A stretch of DNA of 64,000 nucleotides from Gluconobacter albidus (GCF_002723915.1 NZ_BEWL01000002.1:186001-250000), one strand, 5' to 3'; positions 51,570 through 60,463 are shown, counted from the stretch's first letter. Notes: a model not told the origin generated them from the letters alone. Translations and numbers: made by a program.

Positions 51570-51635
51570 GTTTTGACCGCAGGCGCCATCCACGGTGCGG
51601 CCTTTGTGGGCGCACCCCAAGCTGGAATGTCACTA

Positions 51636-52109
51636 ATGAAGACCACACGTTCGCTGAAGCCAGCGGAGGTGACGAAGAACTGGGTGCTGATCGACGCCGA
51701 AGGGCTCGTTCTCGGCCGTCTCGCCACCATCATCGCCACCCGCCTGCGCGGAAAGCACAAGCCGCAGTTCACCCCGCACGTTGATTGCGGCGACAACATC
51801 GTCGTCATCAACGCCGAGAAGGTTGTCCTTACGGGCAACAAGGTCGGGCAGAAGCTGTTCCATTACCACACGGGTCATCCGGGCGGTATCAAGGAGCGCA
51901 CCATCACGCAGCGTCTCACGGGCAAGCACCCGGGTGAAGTTGTCGAGAAGGCTGTCGAGCGCATGATCACCCGTGGTCCTCTGCAGCGCGCCCAGATGAA
52001 GCACCTGTATGTCTATGCCGGTTCCGAGCACCCGCATGACGGCCAGAAGCCCGTCAAGCTGGACGTTGCTGCGATGAACCGCAAAAACACCGTAACCCAC
52101 GAGTCGTAA
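51636..52109 (+). CDS. rplM: 50S ribosomal protein L13
   Basis: A 157-aa protein with the L13 core: [43 protein letters not shown] and [16 protein letters not shown]13 is an early assembly protein of the large subunit. ATG 51636 is preferred because GGA lies 9 nt upstream; ATG 51627 would add three residues. The next gene, rpsI, starts 10 bp after the stop, in the universal L13-S9 pair. Confidence 0.97.
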   Translation: MKTTRSLKPAEVTKNWVLIDAEGLVLGRLATIIATRLRGKHKPQFTPHVDCGDNIVVINAEKVVLTGNKVGQKLFHYHTGHPGGIKERTITQRLTGKHPGEVVEKAVERMITRGPLQRAQMKHLYVYAGSEHPHDGQKPVKLDVAAMNRKNTVTHES

Positions 52110-52119
52110 GGCCTGTATC

Positions 52120-52611
52120 ATGTCCGAGACCCAAGAGCGCACCGGCACGCTGCAGGACCTTGCGAGCGTTGCTCCTGCCGTTACCTCCAACGCTGCCCCG
52201 GTTCACGAAGTCAAGCGTGACGCCCAGGGCCGTTCCTACGCCACCGGCCGTCGTAAGGACGCCGTGGCCCGCGTATGGATCAAGCCTGGCAAGGGTGACA
52301 TCATCGTCAACGGCCGTCCGGTCACGACGTATTTTGCCCGCCCGGTTCTGCGTATGCTCCTCACGCAGCCGTTCCTGATTTCCGATCGCTACAACCAGTT
52401 CGACGTGTACTGCACGGTCGCTGGCGGTGGTCTGTCCGGTCAGGCTGGTGCCGTCCGTCACGGTATCTCCCGTGCGCTGACGTATTACGAGCCGAGCCTG
52501 CGCGGCATCCTGAAGGCTGCTGGCTTCCTGACGCGTGACAGCCGTATTGTCGAGCGTAAGAAGTACGGCCGTGCGAAGGCACGTCGTTCCTTCCAGTTCT
52601 CGAAGCGCTGA
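52120..52611 (+). CDS. rpsI: 30S ribosomal protein S9
   Basis: A 163-aa protein with a roughly 40-residue alphaproteobacterial N-terminal extension, then the S9 core [18 protein letters not shown] and [19 protein letters not shown]. The C-terminus [17 protein letters not shown] contacts P-site tRNA. It is co-transcribed with rplM and followed by a clear terminator. Confidence 0.97.
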   Translation: MSETQERTGTLQDLASVAPAVTSNAAPVHEVKRDAQGRSYATGRRKDAVARVWIKPGKGDIIVNGRPVTTYFARPVLRMLLTQPFLISDRYNQFDVYCTVAGGGLSGQAGAVRHGISRALTYYEPSLRGILKAAGFLTRDSRIVERKKYGRAKARRSFQFSKR

Positions 52612-52635
52612 TTTTTTCAGCCTTTTCGAACGACG

Positions 52636-52668
52636 AAAAACCCGGTCAGAAATGGCCGGGTTTTTTTT
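52636..52668 (+). terminator. Rho-independent terminator of rplM-rpsI
   Basis: AAAAACCCGG pairs with CCGGGTTTTT around a 10-nt loop, followed by a run of eight T residues, 24 bp after the rpsI stop. Confidence 0.85.
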
Positions 52669-52855
52669 GCCCGATTTCTGGATAATCGGATCTGCCTTTA
52701 TTCTTAAGAAAAGAACCCAAAAAGCACTATAAACGCACCTTAATTTCAACAAAGAATTTGAAAAAGAAATAAGCTTTCCATATCGCCAGCGCGAACCATG
52801 TATGGCAGAGTGCGTCCGCTGTTTTAAAGACCAAAATCTTCGGAAGTGTTTTCCC

Positions 52856-53935
52856 ATGACGCCTTTCATCATCGAACAGACCGAAACCCCGACCGATCCC
52901 GTGAAGCGGACGGAACTGCTGGCCAATCCGTCCTTTGGGCGTGTCTTCACTGACCACATGGCCATCATCCGCTATTCCGTGGACAAGGGCTGGCATGATG
53001 CGAAAATCACACCGCGCCGCCCCCTGAGTATCGATCCGGCTTCGACGGTCCTGCATTACGGGCAGGAGATCTTCGAGGGCATGAAGGCCTATCGCGAAAA
53101 GGACGGCCATGTTGCCACCTTCCGCCCCGAGGCCAATGCGGCGCGTTTTGCCGAGTCTGCTCGCCGCATGGGCATGGCTGAACTGCCAGAAGACCTGTTC
53201 GTGCAGGCCGTTGATGAACTGGTGCGTGTGGATCAGGACTGGGTGCCATCGGGAGAGGGGCAGAGCCTCTATCTGCGTCCGTTCATGATTTCCAATGAAG
53301 TCTTCCTCGGGGTGAAGCCGGCGAACGAATATTTGTTCATCGTCATCGCCTGTCCGGTCGGAGCCTATTTCGGTTCAGGTTGCGTATCCGTGTGGGTGTC
53401 CGAAAACTATACGCGGGCTGCGATCGGCGGCACGGGTGAAGCCAAGTGTGGCGGCAACTATGCCGGCAGCCTGATCGCCCAGGCCGAAGCCAAGGAAAAG
53501 GGCTGCGATCAGGTCCTGTTCCTTGATGCGCGTGAGCGTCGCTTCGTCGAGGAAATGGGCGGCATGAACGTGATGTTCGTTCGCAAGGACGGCAAGATCG
53601 TCACGCCGCCTCTGGGAGGAACCATTCTGCGTGGCATCACCCGCAACAGCCTGATCCAGCTTGCTGCCGATCAGGGAATTGAGGTGATTGAAGAGCCTGT
53701 CGAGATCGACGAGCTTTTCGCGGGTGCGGCTTCGGGCAAGTACACGGAAGCCTTTGCCTGCGGCACGGCAGCGGTTCTCTCGCCCATCGGCAGGTTCGTC
53801 CGTCCGTCGGGCGAGGCCGTGTTCGGTGATGGAACGACGCCCGGCCCGGTGTCGCAGAAGCTCAAGAAATCCCTGACGGATGTGCAGGGTGGCCGGACGA
53901 ACGACGTCCATGGCTGGATTCACCGCATTTCCTGA
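52856..53935 (+). CDS. ilvE: Branched-chain amino-acid aminotransferase (class II)
   Basis: A 359-aa PLP enzyme. The YGQEIFEGMKAYR motif lies near the N-terminus, and the PLP lysine is in GTGEAKCGGNYAGSLIAQ. FLDARERRFVEEMGGMNVMFV and TPPLGGTILRGITR match the long class II BCATs. It transaminates Leu, Ile and Val. ATG 52856 follows GGAAG at about 9 nt; the preceding 18 codons are not conserved family sequence. The 187-bp region upstream is AT-rich and must hold its promoter. Confidence 0.95.
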   Translation: MTPFIIEQTETPTDPVKRTELLANPSFGRVFTDHMAIIRYSVDKGWHDAKITPRRPLSIDPASTVLHYGQEIFEGMKAYREKDGHVATFRPEANAARFAESARRMGMAELPEDLFVQAVDELVRVDQDWVPSGEGQSLYLRPFMISNEVFLGVKPANEYLFIVIACPVGAYFGSGCVSVWVSENYTRAAIGGTGEAKCGGNYAGSLIAQAEAKEKGCDQVLFLDARERRFVEEMGGMNVMFVRKDGKIVTPPLGGTILRGITRNSLIQLAADQGIEVIEEPVEIDELFAGAASGKYTEAFACGTAAVLSPIGRFVRPSGEAVFGDGTTPGPVSQKLKKSLTDVQGGRTNDVHGWIHRIS

Positions 53936-53944
53936 AGACGCTCC

Positions 53945-53973
53945 GCCGGGTTCGTAACGGGCCCGGCTTTTTT
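53945..53973 (+). terminator. Rho-independent terminator of ilvE
   Basis: GCCGGG and CCCGGC form a GC-rich stem followed by six T residues, 9 bp after the ilvE stop. It touches the end of the convergent MocA-like gene. Confidence 0.8.
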
Positions 53974-54569
53974 CAGTCTTGATCAATCCATCCGGCACGG
54001 ATTGCGGCATCAAGCTGCTCGGGCGTGTCGATGTCGAAACCGAGTTCCGGGGCGTGGAAGAAAGCCGGTGTGGTTGCGCCGTTTTTCCAGAGCTGACGCA
54101 GCCCGGTATCGCCCTGCAGGTCGGCAAGATGCGGCTGCGTCGCGGGGCTGAGCAGCACCGGAATACCCCGGCCTTCCTCTCCATAAACTGCGACGACATC
54201 CCTGTGTTGCTCCCCCTGTTTCAGGAGGGCACGGAGATGGTCGCATGTCAGGCGTGGCTGATCCGTTCCGGCGATCAGCAGCGGGGCCGGGTCTGCTCCG
54301 AGCGCCCGGTATCCGCATTGGAGCGAGGACGCCATGCCGGTTTCCCAGTTATCATTCTGCACCAGAACGATGTCGAGACCTGCGAGAGCCTGAGATATCC
54401 GCGCAGCCGCGCCACCCGTCACGACGACCAGGCGCTCCGGTCCCGTCGCCAGAAGCAGTTCTGCAATATGCCGCACCAGTGGCACGCCATTGACAGTCAG
54501 CAACTGCTTTGGCCGTCCGAGCCGTGTGCTTCCCCCTGCAGCTAGAAGAAGAGCAGAATAGCGTTTCAC
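53973..54569 (-). CDS. MocA-like molybdenum cofactor nucleotidyltransferase
   Basis: A 198-aa nucleotidyltransferase. LLLAAGGSTRLGRPKQLLTVNG holds the NTP loop (LAAGGSTRLGRPKQ), and LLIAGTDQPRLT carries the metal-binding Asp. MocA adds CMP to molybdopterin for xanthine-dehydrogenase-type enzymes; MobA-like proteins add GMP. The GRPKQLL form and the neighbouring XdhC gene favour MocA. GTG start, overlapping the xdhC-like stop (GTGA). No molybdoenzyme structural gene is in the window. Confidence 0.83.
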   Translation of the reverse strand: MKRYSALLLAAGGSTRLGRPKQLLTVNGVPLVRHIAELLLATGPERLVVVTGGAAARISQALAGLDIVLVQNDNWETGMASSLQCGYRALGADPAPLLIAGTDQPRLTCDHLRALLKQGEQHRDVVAVYGEEGRGIPVLLSPATQPHLADLQGDTGLRQLWKNGATTPAFFHAPELGFDIDTPEQLDAAIRAGWIDQD

Positions 54570-55537
54570 TGAGGCTGTTTCGCGATCATCTGGGCCAGAA
54601 TGGAAAGGGCGATCTCCATGGGAGCATGTGCGCCGATTTCCAATCCGGCGGGCAGGTGCAGCCGGTCAAAGGTTTCGGCAGGAACGCCCGCTGCGCTGAG
54701 AGCTTCCAGACGTCCGGGAATTTTGCGGCGGCTGCCGAGAATGCTGACGCAGAAAGCATCAGACTTCAGCGCATGTGCCGTCAGCATCAGATCGGAATGA
54801 GCGTCGTGGGTGAGGCTATAAACCGCCGTCCATCGGTCCAGTGGCAGCGTGGGAAGGGCAGCCTCCAGATTTCCGCGCAGATAACGCGCCGGGTGCAGTC
54901 CCGGAGGAGGCTCGGGCGGTCCGTAGGGCCGGATGAGAATGGTTTCGAGTCCCATGATGGTGGACAGGTTCAGGATCGCGAGGGTGACCGGATCTCCTCC
55001 CGCCAGAACCAGTCGTAAGGGCGGCAGATACGGACGGAAGAAACGGTCTGCTTCCTGTCCGGCAGGGCGCACTCCGTCCCGGAACGTCATGCTCCCGCTG
55101 TCGAGGTCCGTGACCAGTGTGAGGGGGCGGCGGCTGTCCCGGGCCGCTGTGCGGACGGCAACATGAGCCGCGAGATCAGGAATCGGGCGCACGAAAATAC
55201 CGATCCGACCGCCGCAGGTGAGCTGGATGTCCAGAACCGGGCTGCCCGCGCCATAATCCAGTGTCCGGGGCTGTCCGTCCTTCAGACAGTCCAGCGCCTC
55301 GGCACGCACGGCCGCTTCCACGCAACCGCCGGACACATATCCCTGAACCTCCCCGTCCTCGCAGATCGCCATTTCACTTCCCAGCGGGCGGGGCGAAGAG
55401 CCCGTGATGCTGACCAGTGTCGCCAGGGCCGCATTTTTCCCGTCTGCGGACCAGCGTTGCAGCGTAGGAAGCAGGTCGTCCGTCAGGCCGTAATTCGGCC
55501 ACGGGGGAAGGGGAGAGAACTGTGCCGCGTCCGTCAT
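54566..55537 (-). CDS. XdhC/CoxI-family molybdoenzyme maturation factor
   Basis: A 323-aa protein. An N-terminal XdhC/CoxI domain (LVSITGSSPRPLGSEMAI, YVSGGCVEAAVRAEAL) is followed by a Rossmann-like XdhC_C domain (LVLAGGDPVTLAILNLSTIMG). XdhC binds Mo cofactor, promotes sulfuration and inserts it into xanthine dehydrogenase-type enzymes. It is transcribed with the MocA-like gene and divergent from moeA. The pairing XdhC-MocA implies at least one XDH-type enzyme elsewhere in the genome. Confidence 0.88.
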   Translation of the reverse strand: MTDAAQFSPLPPWPNYGLTDDLLPTLQRWSADGKNAALATLVSITGSSPRPLGSEMAICEDGEVQGYVSGGCVEAAVRAEALDCLKDGQPRTLDYGAGSPVLDIQLTCGGRIGIFVRPIPDLAAHVAVRTAARDSRRPLTLVTDLDSGSMTFRDGVRPAGQEADRFFRPYLPPLRLVLAGGDPVTLAILNLSTIMGLETILIRPYGPPEPPPGLHPARYLRGNLEAALPTLPLDRWTAVYSLTHDAHSDLMLTAHALKSDAFCVSILGSRRKIPGRLEALSAAGVPAETFDRLHLPAGLEIGAHAPMEIALSILAQMIAKQPQ

Positions 55538-55706
55538 GGAGGGTCCCTGATGCGCTTTGAGGGCATCAGGGTAACGCCAAAGACAATTATGACATACCCT
55601 TTCAGCCGTAGACTGTTGATCCGTGGGCCATGAGGTCTATATCGGCAGGGAACGCGGCGTGGGCATTTCAGCCAGCGCAACAGACGCACCAGCGACCGGA
55701 GCGGAA

Positions 55707-56903
55707 ATGAGTGATCTCCTGAGCGTTACACGGGCCATGGAACTGGTGCTGGATTATGCCGGCAGCTTTGGGCCCGAGACGGTGGATCTGACGATGGCGG
55801 CCGGTCGCGTACTTCAGCAGACGATCCATGCCGAGCGCGCCCAGCCACCTTATGACCGCGTGATGATGGACGGCATTGCCTACCGTCACGGCAGCGGCCA
55901 GACGCTGGTGTCGCATGGAATCCAGCGCGCCGGTGCGCCGGGCCAGGCTTTACCGGATGGCCCTGTCTGTCTGGAAGTAATGACGGGCGCGGTCCTGCCG
56001 GAAGGGGCGGACACTGTGGTGCCGGTCGAACGTCTTGTCCGCGAAGGGCGACTGATCCGCTTTGAAGAGGGCTATGAGCCGCGCAGGGGCCAGTTCATCC
56101 ATCGCCGGGGTTCCGATTGTGCGGCCGGAACGGAGCTTCTGGTGCCGGGGCGTCGGCTGGATGGTCCGGCGCTGGCGGTTCTTGCGGGGAATGGGCATGC
56201 GCAGGTCTGCGTGTCACGGATTCCCTCCATCGGGATCGTGGCGACGGGCGACGAACTCGTGGATGTGGGCGCCCCTGTGCGCGACTGGGAAATCCGCCGC
56301 TCCAACGAATTCGCCCTGACCGGCGCGCTCCTGTCACGCGGCTTTAACTGCATTGAACGCTCCGTCGTACCGGACGATCTCGCGGAGACGATCGTGGCGC
56401 TGCGCGAACAGCTCTCGCGACATGATGTTCTGATCCTGAGCGGGGGCGTTTCGATGGGGGCCTTCGATCACGTTCCCAAAGCGCTGTCGAAAATCGGGGT
56501 CGAGCGAGTGTTCCACAAGGTGGCGCAGCGTCCGGGCAAGCCGCTCTGGTTCGGGGTCGGTCCGGAAGGGCAGCGCGTTTTCGGGCTGCCGGGCAACCCT
56601 GTTTCCGCCACGACCTGCGGAGTGCGTTATGTCATGCCGATGCTTCTGGCCGGGCAGGGATTGAGCCGTCCCGAACCCTATACGGTCGTGCTGGATGCCG
56701 ATGCCGAACGGATCCCGACACTGACGCGCTTTCTGCCCGTAAAACTCCATCACGATGCGACGGGACAGGTGCGCGCAACGCCGTGTCCAATGCCAACATC
56801 CGGGGATTTCAGCTTTCTGGCCTCCACGGACGGGTTTGTGGAGCTGTCACGCGGGGATGCCGTGTCGCCCCGTGGGACAGCCGTGTTGTTTTATGGCTGG
56901 TAA
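55707..56903 (+). CDS. moeA: Molybdopterin molybdenumtransferase MoeA
   Basis: A 398-aa protein. ERAQPPYDRVMMDGIAYR, MTGAVLPEGADTVVPVE and the MPT-binding/catalytic region IGIVATGDEL and LILSGGVSMGAFD are MoeA signatures, then LPGNPVSA. It inserts molybdate into adenylylated molybdopterin. ATG 55707 is used; the longer frame upstream lacks homology. Its end overlaps moaA by 11 bp. The Tyr-Asp-Arg-Val-Met-Met variation near the N-terminus (SAMDG is the usual form) is a mild oddity. Confidence 0.94.
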   Translation: MSDLLSVTRAMELVLDYAGSFGPETVDLTMAAGRVLQQTIHAERAQPPYDRVMMDGIAYRHGSGQTLVSHGIQRAGAPGQALPDGPVCLEVMTGAVLPEGADTVVPVERLVREGRLIRFEEGYEPRRGQFIHRRGSDCAAGTELLVPGRRLDGPALAVLAGNGHAQVCVSRIPSIGIVATGDELVDVGAPVRDWEIRRSNEFALTGALLSRGFNCIERSVVPDDLAETIVALREQLSRHDVLILSGGVSMGAFDHVPKALSKIGVERVFHKVAQRPGKPLWFGVGPEGQRVFGLPGNPVSATTCGVRYVMPMLLAGQGLSRPEPYTVVLDADAERIPTLTRFLPVKLHHDATGQVRATPCPMPTSGDFSFLASTDGFVELSRGDAVSPRGTAVLFYGW

Positions 56904-57918
56904 CGCCCTGTCTGACCGCTTCAGCCGTCCGCTGCATGATCTGCGGATTTCCGTCATGGACCGGTGCAATTTCCGGTGTCCGTACTGCATGCCGGAAGCG
57001 ACCTATCACGAGCATTTCCGCTTTCTGGAACCCAAAGAGCGTCTGAGCTTCGATGAAATCGAACGCGTGGCGCGCGTGGCGGTGTCGCTCGGGGTGCGCA
57101 AGCTGCGGCTGACGGGCGGGGAGCCGCTCCTGCGTCCGAAGCTGCCGGAACTCGTGGCGCGTCTGGCGGCCATCGAGGGTGTGGAAGATGTTGCCCTGAC
57201 CACGAACGGCGTGCTGCTGGAGCGTCATGTGCAGGAGCTGAAAGCGGCGGGGCTGAACCGCGTGACAGTCAGTCTCGACAGTCTGGACCCTGCGGTTTTT
57301 GCGCGGATGAGCGGAGGCCGGGCGCAGCTTGAACCCGTTCTGGAGGCCATCGACAGCGCTGCGCGGGCAGGTTTTTCAGGCGGCGTGAAACTCAATAGCG
57401 TCATCCAGCGCGGCCTGAACGATGCGGGCGTCGAAGAACTGGCCGAACGCTTCCGCCACAGTGGTATCGTGCTGCGGTTCATCGAATATATGGATGTCGG
57501 AACGCGCAATCACTGGGAGCGGGCGGAAGTAGTTCCGTCGCGTGACCTGCTTGAACGTCTTGACGCCCGCTGGCCGCTCGAACCGGTCGACGCGCACTAT
57601 CGCGGAGAGGTTGCACAACGATACCGTTACTGCGACGGGGGCGGAGAAGTCGGGTTTATTTCTTCCGTCACAGCCCCGTTCTGCGGGGACTGTTCGCGCG
57701 CGCGCCTGTCGTCGGAAGGGCAACTTTATACCTGCCTGTTCGCTTCGGAGGGGACAGATCTGCGGACGCTTCTGCGCAGCGACGCGGACGATACGGCCCT
57801 GCGCGCGCTGCTGGCCGGGGTGTGGCGCCAGCGGACGGACAGGTATAGTGAGGAGCGGGCAGCATCTTCGGATGCACCCGCACGCCGCCGTATCGAGATG
57901 AATTATATCGGCGGATAG
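56893..57918 (+). CDS. moaA: GTP 3',8-cyclase MoaA
   Basis: A 341-aa radical SAM enzyme. The N-terminal cluster is in CNFRCPYCMPE, the SAM-related GGEP in LTGGEPLLRP, and the C-terminal second cluster in APFCGDCSRARLSSEGQLYTCLF (Cys triad). The C-terminus ends MNYIGG, the conserved GG tail needed for activity. It makes 3',8-cyclo-dihydro-GTP, the first step of Mo cofactor synthesis. The start ATG 56893 lies inside the end of moeA, indicating coupling. Confidence 0.96.
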   Translation: MAGNALSDRFSRPLHDLRISVMDRCNFRCPYCMPEATYHEHFRFLEPKERLSFDEIERVARVAVSLGVRKLRLTGGEPLLRPKLPELVARLAAIEGVEDVALTTNGVLLERHVQELKAAGLNRVTVSLDSLDPAVFARMSGGRAQLEPVLEAIDSAARAGFSGGVKLNSVIQRGLNDAGVEELAERFRHSGIVLRFIEYMDVGTRNHWERAEVVPSRDLLERLDARWPLEPVDAHYRGEVAQRYRYCDGGGEVGFISSVTAPFCGDCSRARLSSEGQLYTCLFASEGTDLRTLLRSDADDTALRALLAGVWRQRTDRYSEERAASSDAPARRRIEMNYIGG

Positions 57919-57949
57919 AAACGGTAGTCGGACCGGGAGATCGAAGACG

Positions 57950-58432
57950 ATGAAGACGCTCACTCATGTCAACGAACACGGCGAAGATCCGCGCATGGTC
58001 GATATCAGCGGCAAGGACGTGACCGAGCGCAATGCCCATGCCCAGGCCCGTCTGGTTTTCCCGTCCGACATTGCGCAGACATTGTCTGAAGCGGGGTTCA
58101 TGACGGCCAAGGGCGCGGTTTTGACCGTGGCGCAGATTGCGGGCGTGATGGGTGTGAAATCGACGTCGCAGCTCATTCCTCTGTGCCATCCGCTGGCCCT
58201 CAGCGGCTGCCGGGTAGACATCACGATCGAGGGCGACGAGGCGGTGATCGACTGTCGGGTGTCGTGCAAGGGGCGGACAGGTGTGGAAATGGAAGCTCTG
58301 ACCGGCGCGTCCGTGGCGGCACTCACGATCTATGACATGTGCAAGGCCATGTCCCACGACATGGTCATCCGCGAGGTTCGGCTGATGGGCAAGGCAGGTG
58401 GCAAGCGCGACTTCCAGAGGATCGAATCGTGA
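57950..58432 (+). CDS. moaC: Cyclic pyranopterin monophosphate synthase MoaC
   Basis: A 160-aa protein. MVDISGKDVTERNA at the start, QLIPLCHPLALSG and GVEMEALTGASVAALTIYDMCKA are invariant MoaC blocks; the Asp and Lys of KAM and the His of CHP are catalytic. It forms cPMP from the MoaA product. GGGAGA lies about 10 nt upstream of ATG. The stop overlaps the mobA-moaD start (GTGA). Confidence 0.96.
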   Translation: MKTLTHVNEHGEDPRMVDISGKDVTERNAHAQARLVFPSDIAQTLSEAGFMTAKGAVLTVAQIAGVMGVKSTSQLIPLCHPLALSGCRVDITIEGDEAVIDCRVSCKGRTGVEMEALTGASVAALTIYDMCKAMSHDMVIREVRLMGKAGGKRDFQRIES

Positions 58433-59268
58433 GGCCCCTTTACGGCCTGATCCTTGCGGGAGGGGCCAGCAAGCGCATGGGGACGGACAAGGCCGCGCTC
58501 GCCTATCACGGCAGGCCGCAGCTTCAGGCGGCCTTCGATGTTCTGTCGCCTCTGGTGGAAAAATGTTTCGTCTCGGTGCGTGCGGACCAGACGGAAGACC
58601 CTCTTCGCGCCGCTTTCCCGCAAATCGTCGATTCTGTGGAAATCGACGGGCCGGCGGCGGGTCTGCTGTCCGCGCATCAGGCCTGTCCGGATGTCGCCTG
58701 GCTGGTTCTGGCCTGTGATCTGCCGATGCTGGATCGGGGCACGCTGGAGAACCTGATCGCAAGGCGGGAGGCCGCAGACGTCGCGGTTGCCTATCGCAGT
58801 GAGCACGACGGTCTGCCGGAACCGCTCTGTGCCATCTGGGAACCCGAAGCGCTCGATCGTCTGGAGCAGCAGGTTCTGGATGGCCGGACCTGCCCCCGCA
58901 AGCTGCTGATCAACAGCCCGACCAGACTGCTGGAGCCCCATGCCCGTGGTGCGCTCGACAACATCAATACGCCCGGAGAACGCGAGGATGCGGCCCGGCG
59001 TCTGGAACACCCGACAGGAGTGCCGATGATCCGCCTGACACTGGAATATTTCGCCCAGCTCCGGGAGCTTGCCGGAACGCGGGAGCAGTCGCTCGAGACG
59101 GCATTTGCCACCGTCGGGCCGCTTTATGAGGAGTTGCGTGAGACATACGCCTTTCCCTTTGAAGCCTCGAAGCTCCGCGTGGCGATCAATGGCGATTTCG
59201 CGCCTTGGACGCAGCCCCTGAAGGACGGAGACCACATCGTGTTCATTCCGCCGGTGACAGGAGGATGA
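58429..59268 (+). CDS. MobA-MoaD fusion protein
   Basis: One continuous 279-aa frame. Residues 1-195 are a MobA-type guanylyltransferase, with GLILAGGASKRMGTDKA near the start and LVLACDLPML in the middle. Residues 200-279 are a full MoaD sulfur-carrier domain ending FIPPVTGG, the double-Gly tail that is thiocarboxylated. MobA attaches GMP to Mo cofactor; MoaD donates sulfur to MPT synthase with MoaE. GTG start, overlapping the moaC stop. An AGGAG placed 5 nt before the in-frame ATG at 59026 could also give a free 80-aa MoaD. Confidence 0.93.
   Translation: MRPLYGLILAGGASKRMGTDKAALAYHGRPQLQAAFDVLSPLVEKCFVSVRADQTEDPLRAAFPQIVDSVEIDGPAAGLLSAHQACPDVAWLVLACDLPMLDRGTLENLIARREAADVAVAYRSEHDGLPEPLCAIWEPEALDRLEQQVLDGRTCPRKLLINSPTRLLEPHARGALDNINTPGEREDAARRLEHPTGVPMIRLTLEYFAQLRELAGTREQSLETAFATVGPLYEELRETYAFPFEASKLRVAINGDFAPWTQPLKDGDHIVFIPPVTGG
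59016..59028 (+). promoter_or_regulatory. Internal ribosome-binding site and start for free MoaD
   Basis: AGGAG, a 5-nt spacer and ATG in the same frame lie exactly at the MobA/MoaD boundary. Initiation here would yield a normal 80-aa MoaD alongside the fusion. Confidence 0.6.
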
Positions 59269-59759
59269 GCCGCTTTCGGATGGCGTCTGCGCCGCTGGAT
59301 CTGAACCTGCTGCGTGAGGATCTGCATCTGGCCGAGGCGGGTGGCTTCTGCACCTTTGAAGGCTGGGTCCGTAACAGGAATGACGGCCGTCCCGTAGATG
59401 GTCTGGAATATGAATCCTACGAAGCTCTGGCACAGCTTGAAGGTGAACGTATCGTGGCGGAGGCGCTGGAGCGCTTCGAGATCAGCGAGGCCGTGGCCAT
59501 GCACCGGACGGGCAGCCTGAAGGTCGGAGAGGTCGCCGTCTGGATCGGCGTTTCGGCACCGCATCGCGATGCGGCATTCCGGGCCTGCCGCTACGTCATC
59601 GACGAGGTCAAGCACCGTGTTCCTGTCTGGAAGAAGGAGCATTATCTGGATGGGGATGCCGAATGGGTGGCGTGCCATCACTGCCAGACGGCGCCTCGCG
59701 CCGCGGAAACTGATGCCCATGACCACGATCATGGGCATTGCGGGCATCATCATCACTGA
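59265..59759 (+). CDS. moaE: Molybdopterin synthase catalytic subunit MoaE with His-rich tail
   Basis: A 164-aa protein. The MoaE core has GFCTFEGWVRNRNDGRPV, LEYESYEALA, HRTGSLKVGEVAVWIGVSAPHR (split here) and the catalytic lysines in VPVWKKEHYLDG. The usual length is about 150 aa; here an additional C-terminal tail alternates His and Asp and ends in four His residues. It likely binds metal. ATG overlaps the fusion gene stop (ATGA). It completes the operon moeA-moaA-moaC-mobA/moaD-moaE. Confidence 0.94.
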   Translation: MSRFRMASAPLDLNLLREDLHLAEAGGFCTFEGWVRNRNDGRPVDGLEYESYEALAQLEGERIVAEALERFEISEAVAMHRTGSLKVGEVAVWIGVSAPHRDAAFRACRYVIDEVKHRVPVWKKEHYLDGDAEWVACHHCQTAPRAAETDAHDHDHGHCGHHHH

Positions 59760-59769
59760 CGGGGGCTAA

Positions 59770-59807
59770 CCGCGGGACAGCAGGTTTCTGTTCCGCGGGG
59801 TGTTTTT
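59770..59807 (+). terminator. Rho-independent terminator of the moa operon
   Basis: CCGCGGGACAG pairs with CTGTTCCGCGG (one G-T wobble) around a 7-nt loop and is followed by GGTGTTTTTG, 10 bp after moaE. Confidence 0.8.
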
Positions 59808-59815
59808 GAGTTGTA

Positions 59816-59840
59816 ATTGCAAATCATTCTCAATTAGAAT
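59816..59840. promoter_or_regulatory. Candidate Fur box
   Basis: TTGCAAATCATTCTCAATT (core, within 59817-59835) matches the Fur-box pattern of alternating A/T-rich hexamers; its reverse reads TTGAGAATGATTTGCAA. It lies 33-57 bp upstream of the 196-aa ORF and downstream of the moa terminator. Confidence 0.65.
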
Positions 59841-59872
59841 AAGTTCGGTCCTGCTGATTCGGAGTTATCCCC

Positions 59873-60463
59873 ATGACACGGCTGTCGCTTTCCCTGTCCG
59901 ATCTCTGCTGCTGTGAACGGCTGGCGCTGTGGAGTATCCGCTGCCTCATCAGCCACTACCGTTTGCCGAACTGTCCCGAGACAAAAACGACCGACGGCCT
60001 GTTCCCGGTCTGCTTCCGCCCGGCGCTCGATGCTGCGGAAGGAGCCTTTGCGGACGCCGTGCATCTTCTGGCGGTTGCGGGGCAGCCACGGCTTGCCGTG
60101 AACGCGCCGGGCATGCAGTCCCTGACGGTGCTGGAAGAGCGCTTCCTGCACGGGATCATCGCCGCCCAGAACGAAGGCCAGCGTGACGTTTTCATTCTTC
60201 TTGCTGAAGTCTTTCCGGACCGCTTCGTCCAGGGCTGTCTGGCCACGGCCCTGACGCTGCTCGCGGATTGCCTTGCGGGGGCAGGGCACTGGCTTCCCAA
60301 AACACTGCTGAAAGACGAGACCACGATTTCCGGGGGCGGGGCGCTGTCGTCGATCAGCCGCTGGCGATCGGTCAGCCCGTCGCGGATGCGCGTCCTGTGG
60401 CCGCAGGATAGCGGACCGCTGCAACGGGGGAGAGCGCCTGACGCGAACAGGGTGATGCACTGA
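59873..60463 (+). CDS. Unknown protein, probably iron-regulated
   Basis: A 196-aa protein I cannot assign. The N-terminus has LSDLCCCERLALWSIRCL with a Cys triplet. The middle is helical and Leu/Ala-rich (FLHGIIAAQNEGQRDVF, CLATALTLLADCL), and the tail is basic. There is no signal peptide. GGAG lies 8 nt before ATG, and a Fur box lies just upstream, so expression probably rises under iron limitation. Its stop overlaps the next ATG (TGATG). The His/Cys content could suit metal handling, but this is only a guess. Confidence 0.7.
   Translation: MTRLSLSLSDLCCCERLALWSIRCLISHYRLPNCPETKTTDGLFPVCFRPALDAAEGAFADAVHLLAVAGQPRLAVNAPGMQSLTVLEERFLHGIIAAQNEGQRDVFILLAEVFPDRFVQGCLATALTLLADCLAGAGHWLPKTLLKDETTISGGGALSSISRWRSVSPSRMRVLWPQDSGPLQRGRAPDANRVMH

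Larger units (their letters stand above)
51309..51635. other. 327-bp intergenic region between DUF2125 gene and rplM
   Basis: It contains a tandem pair of GTTGCGG...CAGGATACCAT elements (51364-51436), a ribosomal-protein-type promoter (51495-51522) and a short UUCG-like hairpin (51554-51569) in the probable rplM leader. No coding sequence with a start and ribosome-binding site was found. Confidence 0.6.
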
